A stretch of 64,000 nt of DNA from Helochares maculicollis (lineage: Eukaryota; Arthropoda; Insecta; Coleoptera; Hydrophilidae), in NCBI GenBank assembly GCA_033557835.1, contig JAWQRO010000006.1:1-64000 (forward strand), written 5' to 3'. The position numbers and the translations under genes are program-made. Below the pieces are notes generated by a model that ran no database searches, was not told the DNA's origin, and saw only the letters and a program-made list of their open reading frames with translations. Positions 22,190 to 35,698 of the stretch are shown piece after piece. Every line of letters starts with the position of its first letter. Position 1 is the first letter of the stretch.

Positions 22190-23530
22190 TGTGCCCCCAG
22201 CACAGCCGATTCGAGCTTTGCTCTTAATTCAGAGCGTCAACTAGATCTTTTGCATATAAAAATGTTACACAAAGCCTCGCTTCGCTCGGCAAGAGCGTCT
22301 AATAACCGACTTACATCCAAATTCGTTGCGCTGAGCCTCGCTTCGCTCGTCTAGGGCGTCGTTATAAAAGCCCAATTTTTCACATTGTTGGCTGATTGCT
22401 AATGTTGATATTAATTGCCTTATTGAAGGGTAACGAATCGTTCATTGCCTACAGGGCGTTGTAGCTTTGCAAAGAGAAGCACAATTCCAAATTGGTTTGC
22501 AATAAAAAACGTCAATAAGTCTTCTTGCATTTAAGAACGTCCACTAGGCTCCTTACATTCAAGAGTGACACGCAAAGCCTCGCTTCGCTCGGCAAGAGCG
22601 TCTACTAAGCATCTTACATCCAAATGCGTTGCGCGGAGCCTCGCTTCGCTCGCCTCGAACGTCATTATAAAAATCCTGGTTTTCTACATTCTTAGCTGAC
22701 TGCTTGTGTTGATATTATTTTCCAAATTGAAGGATGACTAATCATTCATATCTTTCAGGATGGCATAGCTTTACAAACAGAATCACGATTCGACATTAAC
22801 CCGCAATTAAAAGCGTGAACCAGACTTGTTACAGCCAAGAGCGACACGCAAAGCCTCGCTTCGCTCGGCAAGAGCGTCTACTAAGCTTCTTACATCCAAT
22901 TTCGTTGCGCTGAGCCTCGCTTCGCTCGCCTAGAACGTCATTATAAAATCCTAGTTTTTTTTAATTCTTAGTTGACTGCCTGTGTTGATATTATTTCCCA
23001 AATTGAAAGATTACCAATCATTCATAACTTCCAGTATGGCGTAGCTTCACAAAAAGAAGCAAAATTCGACATAGGCTTGTTATAACTAAGAGCGAACCGC
23101 AAAGCCTCGCTTCGCTCGGCAAGAGCGTCTAATAAGCTTTTTACATCCAAACTCGATGCGCTTAGGCTCGCTTCGCTCACCTAGAACGTCATCATAAAAG
23201 ACCGATTTTCAGATTCTTGGTTGACTGCGTGTGTTGATATTATTTCCCACATTGAAGGATGACCAACCGTTTCCTAACTTCCAGAATGCCGGTAGCACTG
23301 CAAAGAGAAGCAAGATTCAACATTGGCTCGCAATAAAGAACCTCAATTTGGCTTCTTGCACCCACGAACGTCCAGTAGGCTTTTTGCACATAAGAGCGTC
23401 ACGCTAAGCCTCGCTTCGCTCGGCAAGAGCGTCCAATAAGCGTTTTACATCCAAAATCAATACGCTGGGCTTCGCTTCGGTCGCCCAGTGTATCAAATAA
23501 GCTTTTTACACATAAAACTGATGCGCTGAT
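22190..23530. repeat. ~290-bp array with paired TCGCTTCGCTCG boxes
   Basis: It begins with a single copy of the upstream array's box (CACAGCCGATTCGAGCTTTG at 22200). Five units follow, each with two boxes: AAGCCTCGCTTCGCTCGGCA at about 22272, 22575, 22850, 23102 and 23406, and GAGCCTCGCTTCGCTCGCCT or a variant 60-75 bases later. Linkers share tgttgatatta and attgaagg. Outer GCC/GGC ends can pair. No coding potential. Confidence 0.88.
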
Positions 23531-24399
23531 CGCAAACTAAAGCATTTAAGATCTAAAATTCATAGTAATGTATCATTAAAAAATTGGCATCAAGCTATCA
23601 ATAAAAAAACTTAAATTCCTATTAATTTAGAAGCGCCTTCAAAAGCTTCAAACGTCGGGTTTCATTCTCGTATTTGGTATAGTCAACTCAACTTCGAAAA
23701 TTCAGGAATATTCATTATCATCATGCTTTCTACTAATTATAGTTTCTTACCAATTAGCGGAAGTTTTCTGATCAATTGTTATTTTATGGAACTTGCATTA
23801 AATGACACTTTAATATTCTTGTATTCATGTAAGAAATTCAGGACATATATGTCTTAATGGGGTTGTAAAAAATCATTTTCACTTCAGAAAACTTACAATA
23901 AACACACCATTTCGTATTTTAGTTCCAATTTTGGCTTTACGAAGCCATTTATGCACTATATTCATTTGCTGTGTACAAATTTGAAGAGAAAACTTGAGGC
24001 ATAACAAACTGTATTTTCTTATATTGTAATGCAACCACCATATTTCAAGCTTGAAACTGCTTACAATATTTTCTTAAACGATCTGATGAAATGATCACTG
24101 AAACGAAGTGGAACGACAATTTTATGTATTAATACTGAAAACTCAATACTTTTCCATCCATTTTGTTATAAAATAATAACCGTCCAGTAGTTGCTTGTGT
24201 TGTCAACGACATTTTAAAGGCTCAGTACAGATAAACTTGATATAACACTTATTTTTCTTACAAGAAATGTAAACTGCGTTTTCTTGCTTTTGGTGTTGGC
24301 ATATCAGTTAGACTTAAATAAACAACAAATTTGCCGCACAAAATAAATTATTAAACGATGAAAATCATGCATTTGAAAATAGGTAAACCCATCGAGTGC
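23531..24399. other. Gene-free AT-rich intron sequence
   Basis: No gene, RNA or clear repeat. The sequence is low in GC and has several TATTTT/AAATGA runs. Confidence 0.4.
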
Positions 24400-27350
24400 C
24401 AAATGTTTCAATTGTGCGAGGCGGGGTCATTCGACATTTTCCTGCGCTAGGATTGGCCCACCAAATATACCTTATTTTCCGGTAAATAATCGCTGTGCAC
24501 ATTTAATTTCGGGTTAAAAAATAAGTCTACGGCAAAACAGCTATCGCCACTTCGACGGATAATTTTTATTGTGCCGGCTTTTAATTCTTCCTCCGTGCGG
24601 TTTTTGTGCTCTGATTCATCTAGCTAAAAACTATCGATAAGCTGTGTGGTGTTATGAAAATTGTTTACTTATGTGTTGCGTAGAAATATGGGTATGTACA
24701 AATACAGATATAAATATCTGTATCAGCCATTTAGGAGGAAGCAGGACGTTTTCACGGGCTCCAAATTTTTCGCTTTTGTTGATTAGAAGTGCCTTCCGCT
24801 TGTGCGTCTTGAAATAATTCGGGCCCCCCGAATTTTATCAGAAAATCCGCTCAAGAATGTGTGGTAAATCGGCAGTTTCATCGCAGGCCTATCGAGTAAA
24901 CAAGACTTGTAGTCGCGAATCTCGCTGAAAAATATTTGTTCGTGGGTGCTAGGTGCAAACTTCATGATACAACAGGTATTGACATTTTTTGTTTTTGTTA
25001 AGTAATTTGAAAGGCTTTAAATAATTGCAATTATTTTATAAGTGCTAAATCATGATTCTTTATTTTGAAAGCCTGAAATGCTGGTGAAATTCGCTTGAAA
25101 ATTCTGAGAGAGGGAAAGATAGGAGGAAATAAGCCAAGGCAAGATTTTTCTTAAACGCGTCTGGTGGCCCTGTGCGCGTATATTTAAGGAACAAGCGGTG
25201 AAACAAACGCAAGCCGAAACAATTCGCGCGCTGAAACAATAGAAAAACGTTTTCCAAAGCCTACTCTGAATCAGGTGCACGTGTTTGCCGGCCTGAATCA
25301 AAACAAACGAGGCTGACGCGATGCTAACCGTGCCAAGTCGCAGTTAGCTATGGGAAAGTTCGGCCGAATTCCGCAAGGGCTGCGAGGGCGCCACGTGCCA
25401 GGGATCCGCTGAACTTTACTACATTTCAGTAGGTAGTCTTGTGGCGCGTTGCATATACTTGCGAACTTTCGGGGGGAGGAATTCGGAAGCGTTTATTTTT
25501 GTTTTGTTCGTTCGGTCTTTGAAAATTTTATGTTTTAGCAATGCGCTCCGCCCGTACACCGAATCTCCGCGACTCTCCGTTTTGCTTTTATAAATAAAAT
25601 GGGTGCATAATAAATATGAAGATGCATACGCCCGTTGTATATCCGAAGATGTAATGGATATTAAGCTAGCTTGCCAATATAAACAAATTCGGATTAAAGG
25701 CGATAATAATAATTTTAATTGTGCGTCTACTCTTGCCATTAGCGTAAATCGCTTTATAATGACCCATCTTCCTTAGTCTAAAGCTACGCGGACTTTGCTT
25801 CCAGAGTCGCTTAGATCCTTCATGCTTTATCCTGCCTAATCTCGACGCTTCCTACAAGGACTCTATAAAATTCTAGAGAATTAATTTAACAGTCTTCTAG
25901 AAGCATCAATTCTTCTTAATATGGCGCAACTTGATGTAGATTGCCTTGGAAATAAAGGATCTAGATGGTTTTCCATGTAGTATTGACTGGGCTGAAGTGT
26001 ATTTGGATGCACAACGCGGTGAAGGTTCTGAAACGCCGCGTTGGTGTTGCGTAAAAATTCTGCAACCCCCCGATTTAAGTTTTAGCTCGACACGGGACCA
26101 AAACTACTCCAAAACTCCCATCTAACGCACTTAACATAAGTCTTAATATCTACACAAACATTCCATTTACCTATTAAACACTTAATTTGCCTCTCCCTCT
26201 CCAACGGGGCGCTCCTGGCATCTCGCCGTCCTTTTTGGATACACATGACTAACTCCTCAGACCAGTAATAGAATAATTTTGTTACCAACCGTACAATTAA
26301 ATATTCCAGCGCTGCCGCCGCCGACGAACTTACCCGAAATATCGTATCAAAAAATATCTTTCTCACTGTCAGATGTAAAATTTTTGGATTTTTCCAATTT
26401 TAGCATCTCTTCCCTTTTGTTTCATTCTGTGTCCACTGTCATCTATCGCTATTTTGCGATTTGATTTGCCAGGTATTTCGTTTCTCCGCCTCAAGTTCTT
26501 GAGCAAATTTCAACTTCACATTGTATTAGCTTCCCGTGGATTGCTCATAAGGGCTGCAGTTGTTTCGGGTGTGGATCTGTTGTGAATCGAACGAGGGAGA
26601 TCTACAAGGCAGGAGAGCGCGTCGAAAACGACAAACAGCAACAGAGTAAAAAAAGGAGAATTGTACCAGAAACCGCTGATATATTCATTAGGTATCGCTA
26701 ATTAGTCCGTTTTAATTAGGTCTTCCGACGCTTACTTCGATGCAGACAGCTCGGCCGTTTTTGTTCGGCTCGTGTCAGTCAAGGGCCAATTATTTGGTCC
26801 AATGAGCTCCTGGGCGGCTCTTATTATTAAATTTCGCCGAATCCGCAACAACGTTTCGGCGCGACGCGCGGGCATCTCCAAAGTGAAAATCTGTAGAAAA
26901 AATACTCCCTTGCTTCACGCGACTCCGCACGGCCAAAAAATTATTTGCTGCTCCTCCAAGCCAGTATTTATACCATGCCGAGATAAAAGTTTTTGCAACC
27001 GCTGAAATGAAACGCATGATTCTATTAATTCAAAGACTGCACAACCGCCGAAGCTCGATGATTTAGCTAAATATCGTTGTTGGGAGCGAATGTCTGTTTA
27101 TAAATACCGGATAAATGGAACTAAACCTCCTGCTTATTGACCTGATCTGGGAATGAGTCCTGCAGAGCGGAAGTTAACCGACGTATGGTCGCGCCACCTA
27201 AAATGATTTGCGATTTTCTAACCGGCGCGGCAGCACCAGGCCGCTTTGTCCTTAAAAGGACGTTGGACCCCGAGCGCAATCAGCTCATGCGATATGAGAT
27301 CCATGCAGTACATACATCCCGAACCGAAATATAACAACCGCATTAATGAG
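24400..27350. other. Unique GC-richer intron block, enhancer candidate
   Basis: About 3 kb with balanced composition, no tandem repeats and several CpG-containing patches, unlike the flanking intron. It includes TATCGATA at 24632-24639 and a tight pair of TAATTA homeodomain cores near 26698-26722. Open frames here lack family resemblance. Regulatory function is inference from composition and position. Confidence 0.4.
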
Positions 27351-28082
27351 CATCAATTGCTATTGAAGGAGGATGTTACCAATAGTTAGATACTAATTTC
27401 CCCTTAAATTATATCCTTTCAAAATCAATTTAGTGAGTGCACACACACGAAGCTCCCGTCTCTATTGAACACATCAGAGTCGACACGCGAAGGACAAAGA
27501 CCACAGTAGATTGTACCGATGTTAAAATCAATTGTATTTCTTGTATGTACCAATAAACGTGCAATTCACAGTCCTCATAAATAGATGATTGATGATTAGA
27601 AAATTGTGATTGCGTCACATCCGGTGGATGCTTCAATCGAGTCGAGCTGCCCGTCCATCAACTGTTGAATTAAGAAACACTGCGAATACGAGAATAATTT
27701 GCTTCTTGTGTTTCGCTTTTTCAAACCAATTAAACAGCTTCGATGCAGGAAAAAAGAGAATCGATACGCTGGCTCCGTGCTTCACACCTCTAGGCAGCTG
27801 CAACTAAATAGTTGCGACTGTAGAACTTTTTCTTCGTTGCTTCTACGTCTCATTGTTTTGCACTCTTCGCTTGCGTTTCTCATATGCGCGCTTGGTTTGC
27901 GCCTCTGTTCAAAAAATATCTCCTTGGCAGTATCATTTGACATGTTTCGCAACAACATTTCAAAAATAGGCAAATTCTTGCAAGGCAGAAGACTTCCCTT
28001 ACGTTTTTTTGGGAGTTTTGGACGTGCCACTGCAGCCGAAAACGGAACTATAGTTTTATGTTATTCTCAGAAGAGTGTTTTG
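27351..28082. other. Gene-free intron sequence
   Basis: Unique sequence. A 128-codon frame at 27699-28085 starts at a non-ATG codon and matches no family I know, so I treat it as chance. Confidence 0.35.
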
Positions 28083-28196
28083 TAGCATCTGCGTTTAGAA
28101 GAACGTTTGTCACATCTGCGTTCAGAAGAACGTTCTGTAACATCTGTGTTTAGAAGAGCGTTTTGTAACATCTGCGTTTAAAAGAACGATGAAGTG
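28083..28196. repeat. 27-28-bp minisatellite
   Basis: Four units of the type GTAACATCTGCGTTTAGAAG followed by AACGTTT, with single-base variants. Confidence 0.85.
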
Positions 28197-29424
28197 TTGT
28201 AAGAACGTCAAGTTCCTGCTTTCAACAGGCCTTCAAGTAGGCCCTCTTTTAACAAATGTCTAATTTTAATTGATGTGATTTGTTTTTGTGACTTAAGTTT
28301 AGCAGTACAACCCTGTGTGTAACCGATAATTGAGAGTGCAAATGAACCGTTCACTATAAATCAAGCTATGCTTCTTCATGATAACGCTTGGCCACATTCA
28401 TTGCCCATTCAAAATGGCATATGCCGGTCTCTTTAGCTTCGTCTTAAGCGTTGGAATTTCTTTCATATGAATATGAGTGCACTATCGATCAATTAATTTT
28501 CAGTTAGGCAAGGAAGATTCTGTCAATACTATTGTTATTGTATATTTTGTCCAATATTTGCTTTGCACCTGCGGTGTCAAAAATATCTTGTCATTCTTCG
28601 GGCGTTAACAGAAATATATATTGAGTAGAGACATTCTAGGCTGTTCCTTTCTATCTTGAACTGATGAAACAACTCAAAGCAGACATTTTTGCTCCAAAAG
28701 GATAAATACAAATATTTTTTGTTATTAATTATATCATTTCTTAATCCATATATTGATGTTTAAATCTTGAATCTTCACCAAAAGAGACGTTTCTATTCCA
28801 AGTGCAACTAAAAAAAATCTATTTTTTTTAGTGTTTTTTCACAGATAATTTTTTTAAATTGCTATTTTTACATATTTTTAATCGTATCTTTAATTCGAAT
28901 TTATGAAACAAGTGTATGAGGGAGAGGAGGCAGCTTGAGGGGCAAGACGGGCAAGGAAGGGGTTGTAGAAAAGATGAACGTCGAGGTTTAAGGGTAATCA
29001 ATAATATTGTACATGTATACAGAAGAGATAAAATAAACCCCCTCTCTTTTCATCCTGTTAAGAATGACGTTCGTTTTCCTCTTCTTCCCTACGTTTGTTA
29101 GATTTGGCATCATCAGTGTGGCGGTGAGACGCGCTTCGCTGGAGATTCGAATAAGGCAGGTACACATCAAAACGCCAGAGTTATATTCGCGATATTGAAT
29201 TTCTGGTCGCTCAAAAAGGTGGTATCGCCAAAAAAAGAGCACGAAACGAAACAGAACACACCGGAAGGCGACTAAAATAAAGCCGCGTGGCAATTTAGCA
29301 AATTTAAAAATGTCTGCTGCTGCTGGATAGCCCTTGATTTCATGTTTGAGATAACACAGTCTGGAGTTACTACCTACCCCCTTTCGGACTCCAAGTTGAA
29401 GTTCCCTGAGCGCCCTCTACATAT
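28197..29424. other. Gene-free intron sequence
   Basis: AT-rich unique sequence. No gene or RNA is recognised. Confidence 0.4.
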
Positions 29425-29575
29425 TGGCAGGAATTATCATACACTCTCTCTTCCTAACGCTCTCTCCACATAACGCTCTCTACATATTGCTTTCTACATA
29501 TCGCTGTTTAAATATCGCTCTTTATGTATTGCTCTCTACATGTTGCTCTTTACACATCATTCTTTTACTACCGCG
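29425..29575. repeat. 14-bp minisatellite
   Basis: About seven to nine units of GCTCTCTACATATT or variants, pyrimidine-rich on the + strand. The 72-codon plus frame across it is a by-product of the repeat. Confidence 0.8.
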
Positions 29576-30160
29576 TTCTCTTCTACCCACTCTTTTGGAC
29601 CTCAGTTTTCAGCGCTTCTCACTCTTACGAATCACTCCCTGAATGAGTACATGCACGCACCAATACAAACGCATATGGCCTTACACGAACGCAGCAGCAA
29701 CTGGACTCGCGATAACCTATGACTAATTTTTACCCCTTTTACTTTCGCCCGGTTTTTATTTTTTGCGCCCTGGACGTAAGGGTGGCCGAGATTTATTGAA
29801 TGTTCGATAGCCATTGCGATATTCTGCTTTTTGAACGGTTATTTCTTTGTTTTTCGCTCCCTCAACGAGGATTTTATTTTTTATCTGTTGTTTTTTCTCC
29901 CCGCTTTAACGGTATTTAATTACCCCGTTTTGTAGTCTTTCCTCCCGGGGGCGAAAAATTACGACTTCGATTAGAAACATTCGATCGGCGTGCTGGAATT
30001 TCGGTATCGCTCATTTTTTTTCACAGCGATTGCCACTTTTCCGCTAAAAACCTCGATTCTTTTAACTAGATCATCATTTTGAACTTGCACTATTTAAGTT
30101 TGAATCCTGATTAGCTACTACCCTGCCACAAAAAAACTTGCCGCCCAAACATATTAGTTT
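29576..30160. other. Gene-free intron sequence
   Basis: Unique T-rich intron DNA ending in the dispersed motif copy at 30161. Nothing else is supported. Confidence 0.4.
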
Positions 30161-30199
30161 CCCACTTTGACGATGGCTGCGTTAAGAACCGAAACATCT
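30161..30199 (+). repeat. Dispersed ~40-bp motif, copy 2
   Basis: Reads CCCACTTTGACGATGGCTGC, a short spacer, then AACCGAAACATCT. It is very close to the copy at 9051. Confidence 0.65.
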
Positions 30200-31880
30200 C
30201 ATTTATATTTAACCAATTATCGATACCCGCCCCTTCTTGCAATTTTGGCCAAGGATTTAACGAAATAATTGTGCGAAGTTGCCTAGATAATGTTTATAAT
30301 TAATTACTTCCATAAAATCCAATCATTATTTCCGGAAGGACTTCCATTATTTCGACGCCATCCAAGGCGAATTTTACTATTGTGGCATTTGTAGGTGCAA
30401 AGACTTCCACAATGTCCCACAACTTCACTATTTTTAGATGTGAAGACTCAGAATGCAGGCCCGTGCAAGGTTGCACGCAGTTGTCAGGACGCGTAAAGTT
30501 GTCACTCCGTGCATCTGTCCGATTCCGGCGCTCCAATAAAGCATAGCATCGAGTCGGTACAAGAGCGAATTTTTAAAATACAGAATACTATCACGCTTCG
30601 ACTATTAAAACACCTTGTGTTCCTCCGGTTATGTCCTGTACACACGACACTCGCCATCGCAGTCGAACGGCCCATCCAGACGGCCGTGGACGAGGATGGC
30701 GAGCGCGCGGCGGCTATTTTCGGAAAGTCACTTCAGAAACGAGACATAAAAAGCAAGTAATGTTTATTGTGAGTTTCAATTGAAAATGTATCACTTTTGA
30801 GCGTGAGGAGAACTCCCTGAAAAAATAAACACGCTTGATCGTTTAATCGGGACTGGGAAAAAGAAGACATTTAGGCGACTCGATTTAATTATCCCTTTCA
30901 TGCTGCAGCCGATAAATAGCATTTTTTCCACGCTCCCCGTAATTTAGTGGCGACCGAGTACTTTAATTTTACATTTAGTGAATTTGCTTTTCTTCCCCTC
31001 TCAAGTTATCTACTCAACTTGCTTCTAATTTGATGTGCACAATTATTACCCGCTCTCGAAACTAGAATCTATGAGTCTAAAACGAACCAATCCTTAATAT
31101 AATCAGGGTTGCAATTTATATTTGCGTTATTTCTGCAAAAAGAGGGATTAGTAAGAAAAATCTAGAACTTATTAGAAAAGAAGATATGGTATAAACTGTA
31201 GAGTTAATTCAAACTGAAGAAATTTGACTCTATCGACACATTAGCGAAGTGTCCTATTTTTTTGTAGATACAATACCTGTACATGGTGCTTGACAAATTC
31301 AGGCTGGTTCTCTAAAAATCAGTAGATTTATACGAAACTTAGGCGTTTTATCCGCAAATGAGGGTAAATGTGGCATTATTCGAAAAACTTAAATATTGAC
31401 AGAAGGTCTCCCCAATACGCTAGAGGAGAAGCGATTGCAGCTCGCCCTGACTGTGTAAACTCGGAGTTCGTGTTACTTGAAGCATTTAAATGGCAATGAT
31501 TGGTTGGCCAAAGAATTAGGAACAAAGGGCTTGTTAAGAAAATGCGGGGGCCTTCGAAAATTTCGGATTAAATTGTTTGATTTCACTCTTTGGCGCAAAA
31601 CTTTTTCCCGCGGTTTCTTACGCTCCTCGCCAGTCGATTTATTGACTCACAATTGGCGATTAGGGCAACAAGATTCCTGTTGGAGACAATGGGGGGCCAT
31701 CGCTGAATGAGAGGTAATTTAAAAGTTTAGGAATTCATAAGTACCTAAAATGTTTTGTATTTTCTAACTCAATGGATGTGATGCTACGGTTCATAGTAAC
31801 ACAGAGATGTTGAACGAAAATATATTTTAATTCCTGCAGTCACTAGACGTCCATTTCTTTACTAAACTGGATAAAACAAC
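30200..31880. other. Gene-free intron sequence
   Basis: Unique sequence. A GC-rich patch near 30660-30720 contains the inverted repeat ACGGCC/GGCCGT. No gene is recognised. Confidence 0.4.
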
Positions 31881-34754
31881 TCGATTATTGAAAATAACGG
31901 TAAAACTATGAACGAGTGACCAATTGAGGTAAATGAGGATCAATGGAGTAAAGAAAACCTTGAGACTAAGCAGACTTTAGAGGATGCATTCGTTGGCATG
32001 GAAGACGAATGAAACTAACTGATGGAGACTTGATGAATGAGAATCATGAGAGTATAGGAATCTCTTAACCATCCTTAAAGCAGAAATGATATGTAATGAA
32101 GAATACTCGCAACGTATGTAGCAATTCAGATAAAGTAAGTTTGAGACATTAAATGAGACTACAAAAAATAGACTATTAAAGAAATCAAGAAGATTTTTGA
32201 AAACGAACGAGACTCTAAAAGAAAGCCCTGACGGTGAAGAAAACTCGAGTTAAAACTGAAGCCTTAGAGGTACTTATGAAGAAAATGCTATTTCAAGAAG
32301 ATAAGTGAGACTCAAAGAAGTGAAGGTAACTCTAGGAAATCAAAAAGATCTTAGAAGATGAATGAGGCTGTAAAAAAAGTAACGAGGTCTTAAAGATTCT
32401 AGTGAAGATAACATTGATCCGAAAGAATCAATAAGACTCGAGAGAATGTACGAGACTGTAGTCAAGAAGCTTTTAGAGAATGAACGAGACTATAAAACAC
32501 AGTCGGAACTTTGTAAGAAGAACGCAAATATTGAACACAATCGATACTCCAGAAGATGAATTAGACTCAAGAAGGTAAACTTCTTGCGATCAAGACAACT
32601 CAAAATAATAATGGAGATCGAAATACCAAAAGATGCTCTTGAAGATTGCGTTTCTAAAGGATAATCGAGACTCAAGGAAATGTTGGACAATTTATAGAAG
32701 ACAGAAGGGGCACTAAAAGACGACTGGTACCTTCAAAAAAGAATATGAACGACGTTTTAGCAGGCGAACGAGACTCGAGATTGCAAAAAAACTTCTGATG
32801 ATGAGGAAGATTCGGAATGAAAACGAAAATATACAGATTCTCAGCAAAATGGCGTTAATTCTAGATAATAAATAAAACTCGAGAGAATGTAGGAATTCGA
32901 AGAGTTGTTGAAGTATGGATGAAGCTTTGAAAAACGATTGAGATTTTCTAAAAAGCATGGAACTGTGGATTATGAATTATATATTATATGAATTCTAGAA
33001 GATTAACGGGAATCAAAGGCGTAAAACAAACCACTGACGAAAAAAAAGATTCAAAAGAGTATTAGATACTTAAGTATAATTACAAAATCGTTGATTCGGG
33101 AGAAGAATTGAGACTTGAGAAGATTTGGAATACTCTAAGAAATCAAGAAGACCTGAACGAAACTCTTCCAGAAGCTTAAATCCATATAAGAAGAACGAGG
33201 TTCTAGAATATGAATGATGCTCCAGAAGATAAATGAGACTTAAGAGGGAAAGAAAACATCTGGCGATGAAGAAGCGTCAGAATACTAATCAAAACGGAAA
33301 GGTTCCAAGAAGATGACGTTTATTCGTGAGAACAAATAAGGCTCGAGAGAAAATAAAAGACTTTAGATAAGGAATCGAAACATTAAAAAATTATTGAGCT
33401 TTTGTAAGAACATAAAAATAAAGGAGATTCCAAATAATAACGAAGATTTAGCGATTCTCATGAAGATGAGAATTGAAGAGAACGTGAGAACATGAGCGAA
33501 ACTCTTAAAAATGTTTAAATCCACTCTGAACGAAGATGAACGAAATTCGAGAAGGTAAATGAAACTTCTGACAAAGAAGAAGACTCCTAATAATCACGGA
33601 GATCTAAATATTCTCATAAAGTTGACGTTTTAAAAGATTAAGTGAGACTCCAGAAGATGTAAGACTCGTTAGGAGCTTACGAAAAGTCTTAAACGAGATT
33701 CTAGAATACCAACGATACTCCAGAAGATTATCGAGACCTTCGAGATAAAGTAAACTTCTCACAATGAGCTCATAATAATAACGGAGACCTAAAGATTCTC
33801 ATTAAAAAATGACGGCTTTGCTTGGGGGTAAACAAGACTCAAGGATATTTAGGAGATCAAGGACTTTTTAGAGGATGAAGACTTCAAAAGGCGTTTGAAA
33901 CCTTCAAAGAAGGACGAGACTTTAGAATGTCAACGAAATTCTAGAAGATGAAGGAAACCTAAGAGGGTAAAGCAAACTTCAGACGATGAAGAAGATTCAA
34001 AATGATAATGGAGACATCGGGATACTCATGAAGATGACGTTGATTCCCGAGAATTAAGGAAACTCTCAAGAATATTGCAAACTCTAAGGGGCCAAGGAAA
34101 ATTCAAAAAATAAGAGTGACTTCAAAAGATCTTATAAACTTTGTAAGAAAAACGAGACTCTAAAATATGAATAAATCATAAAAAGCAAAGGAAAGTCCAG
34201 AGAGCAAAGGAAACTTCTAGATCAACAAGATTTTAGAATATGAAAGAGACTCTTAAAAACAATTGAAACTTTGTCAGAGGAACGAGACTATAGAATATGA
34301 ATGAAACTATAGAAGATGAACGAAACTCTCGTAGATAAACGAAACCAAAGCAAGTCTTGTAGCGATGAAGAAGATTCAAAATCATAACGGAGACTTAGCG
34401 ATACAGATGGAAATGACACTTATTCCAGAGAATTAATGAGACTCGCGAGAATTTTGAAGACTCTTTGGGGCCAAAGAAATTTTAGAAAACGAACGAACCT
34501 CCAAAATATGAAAACACCGCAAAAAAAAACAAATGAAAGTCGATAGTGCGGAGGAAATCAACAAGATTTAACAATATGAACAAGACTCTTAAAAACAATT
34601 GAAACTTTGTGAGAAGCACGAGACTGAAGAAGATAAAGCTGTTACGATAAAAAAGACTTAAAATAACAACAGACATTCAAGGATACCCATGAAGGTAACT
34701 TTGAATCCACAGAATAAAAGAAATAATGTAGGAGAATCAAGAGGATGAAGGAAG
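31881..34754. repeat. Purine-skewed degenerate 19-bp minisatellite, ~2.9 kb
   Basis: The + strand is dominated by A and G and built from diverged copies of GAACGAGACTCTAGAAGAT. The 19-base period is clearest at 34283-34340, where three consecutive units can be read. Larger blocks with phrases such as gataacggagac and ctcatgaagatga also recur. Open frames here are short and only on the minus strand; their Phe/Leu/Ser-rich composition reflects the repeat. Confidence 0.75.
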
Positions 34755-34940
34755 ATTGCAGAGGTTAAGAAGGCTCTAGAGGTTAAGAAGGCTCTAGAGG
34801 TTAAGAAGGCTCTAGAGGATAAGAAGGCTTTAGAGGATAAGAAGGTTCTAGAGGAATTGAAGGCACTAGAAGAGTTGAAGGTTTTAGAGGTTGAGAAAGT
34901 TTTAGTGGTTAAGAAGGTTTTGAAGGATGAAGGAGGTTTT
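34755..34940. repeat. 18-bp minisatellite
   Basis: About ten units of GGTTAAGAAGGCTCTAGA. The leftmost copies are nearly identical and later ones drift (GGATAAGAAGGCTTTAGA, GAGTTGAAGGTTTTAGA). Because 18 is a multiple of three, a 107-codon minus frame stays open across it and reads as repeated TSRAFL. That is a by-product, not a gene. Confidence 0.9.
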
Positions 34941-35660
34941 ATATGAAACTCGAGGCTATAAAAAGTCCTGGGATAGAACACTTAATGCTGCAAATGAAAA
35001 TAGTCGACTAGAAAAAGAGACTAGAGGGTGAGAAAAACACGAGAATAAGCTAGCCTTCACGTATCCCGCTCAGGCTATAAATTATCTACTAAAAAGGAAG
35101 AAATGTACAGAAGAGCAAGTCTTTAACGGTTCCTACTTTAAATTTTAACCGAATTAAATTTGTAATAACAAGCAAGTGGCTTGTGTTGATGTCAGATGTG
35201 GTCAAGTGTGGACAATAACTACATAAAGTGATTCATAGTCCGCTTAACTCAATAAATAGATTAAATCAATCAATCTATAGATAGTTCTGTTAAGTCAATT
35301 TTCGACCTACGGGCTGCAAGATTGATTACTTTTCTATCTGGTCCCCCTCGGACGTTTAAGATTGACTTTAATTAGTTTTAATTAGTAAATTGACCGATAT
35401 CCTAGGACCGTTGCTTCTAGTCGAGAGCTCTGTGAATAAAAGAAGTTTTCGGCTTCGGAAATTGATATTCAATTGGCCCGGTCGCCCGCTTTACATTTCT
35501 ACGTCGCTTTGTTTTACGATTATCTTATTATTCACCACTCCACAGGACATTTTAGATGCGTGTAACAAAGCACTAGATCTCCCACTTAAAGCAGTTGCCT
35601 TTGCCGAGAATTTTTTGTAAACAACGAAATATTACTGCCGCAAAATGTGGAGATATCAAC
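34941..35660. other. Gene-free intron sequence
   Basis: Unique sequence of more balanced composition following the purine-rich array. No gene is recognised. Confidence 0.4.
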
Positions 35661-35698
35661 AGGTGTTTCGTTTCCGTTCGCGGTCATCGTCAAAGTGG
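35661..35698 (-). repeat. Dispersed ~40-bp motif, copy 3 (inverted)
   Basis: On the minus strand it reads CCACTTTGACGATGACCGCG, a short spacer, then CGAAACACCT. Confidence 0.6.

Noticed and set aside
27699..28085. 128-codon plus frame
   Set aside because: It has a non-ATG start, no family resemblance and no splice context; overlapping frames are open on the other strand too.
34658..34981. 107-codon minus frame with repeated TSRAFL
   Set aside because: It is a by-product of an 18-bp minisatellite, whose unit is a multiple of three and therefore keeps a frame open.
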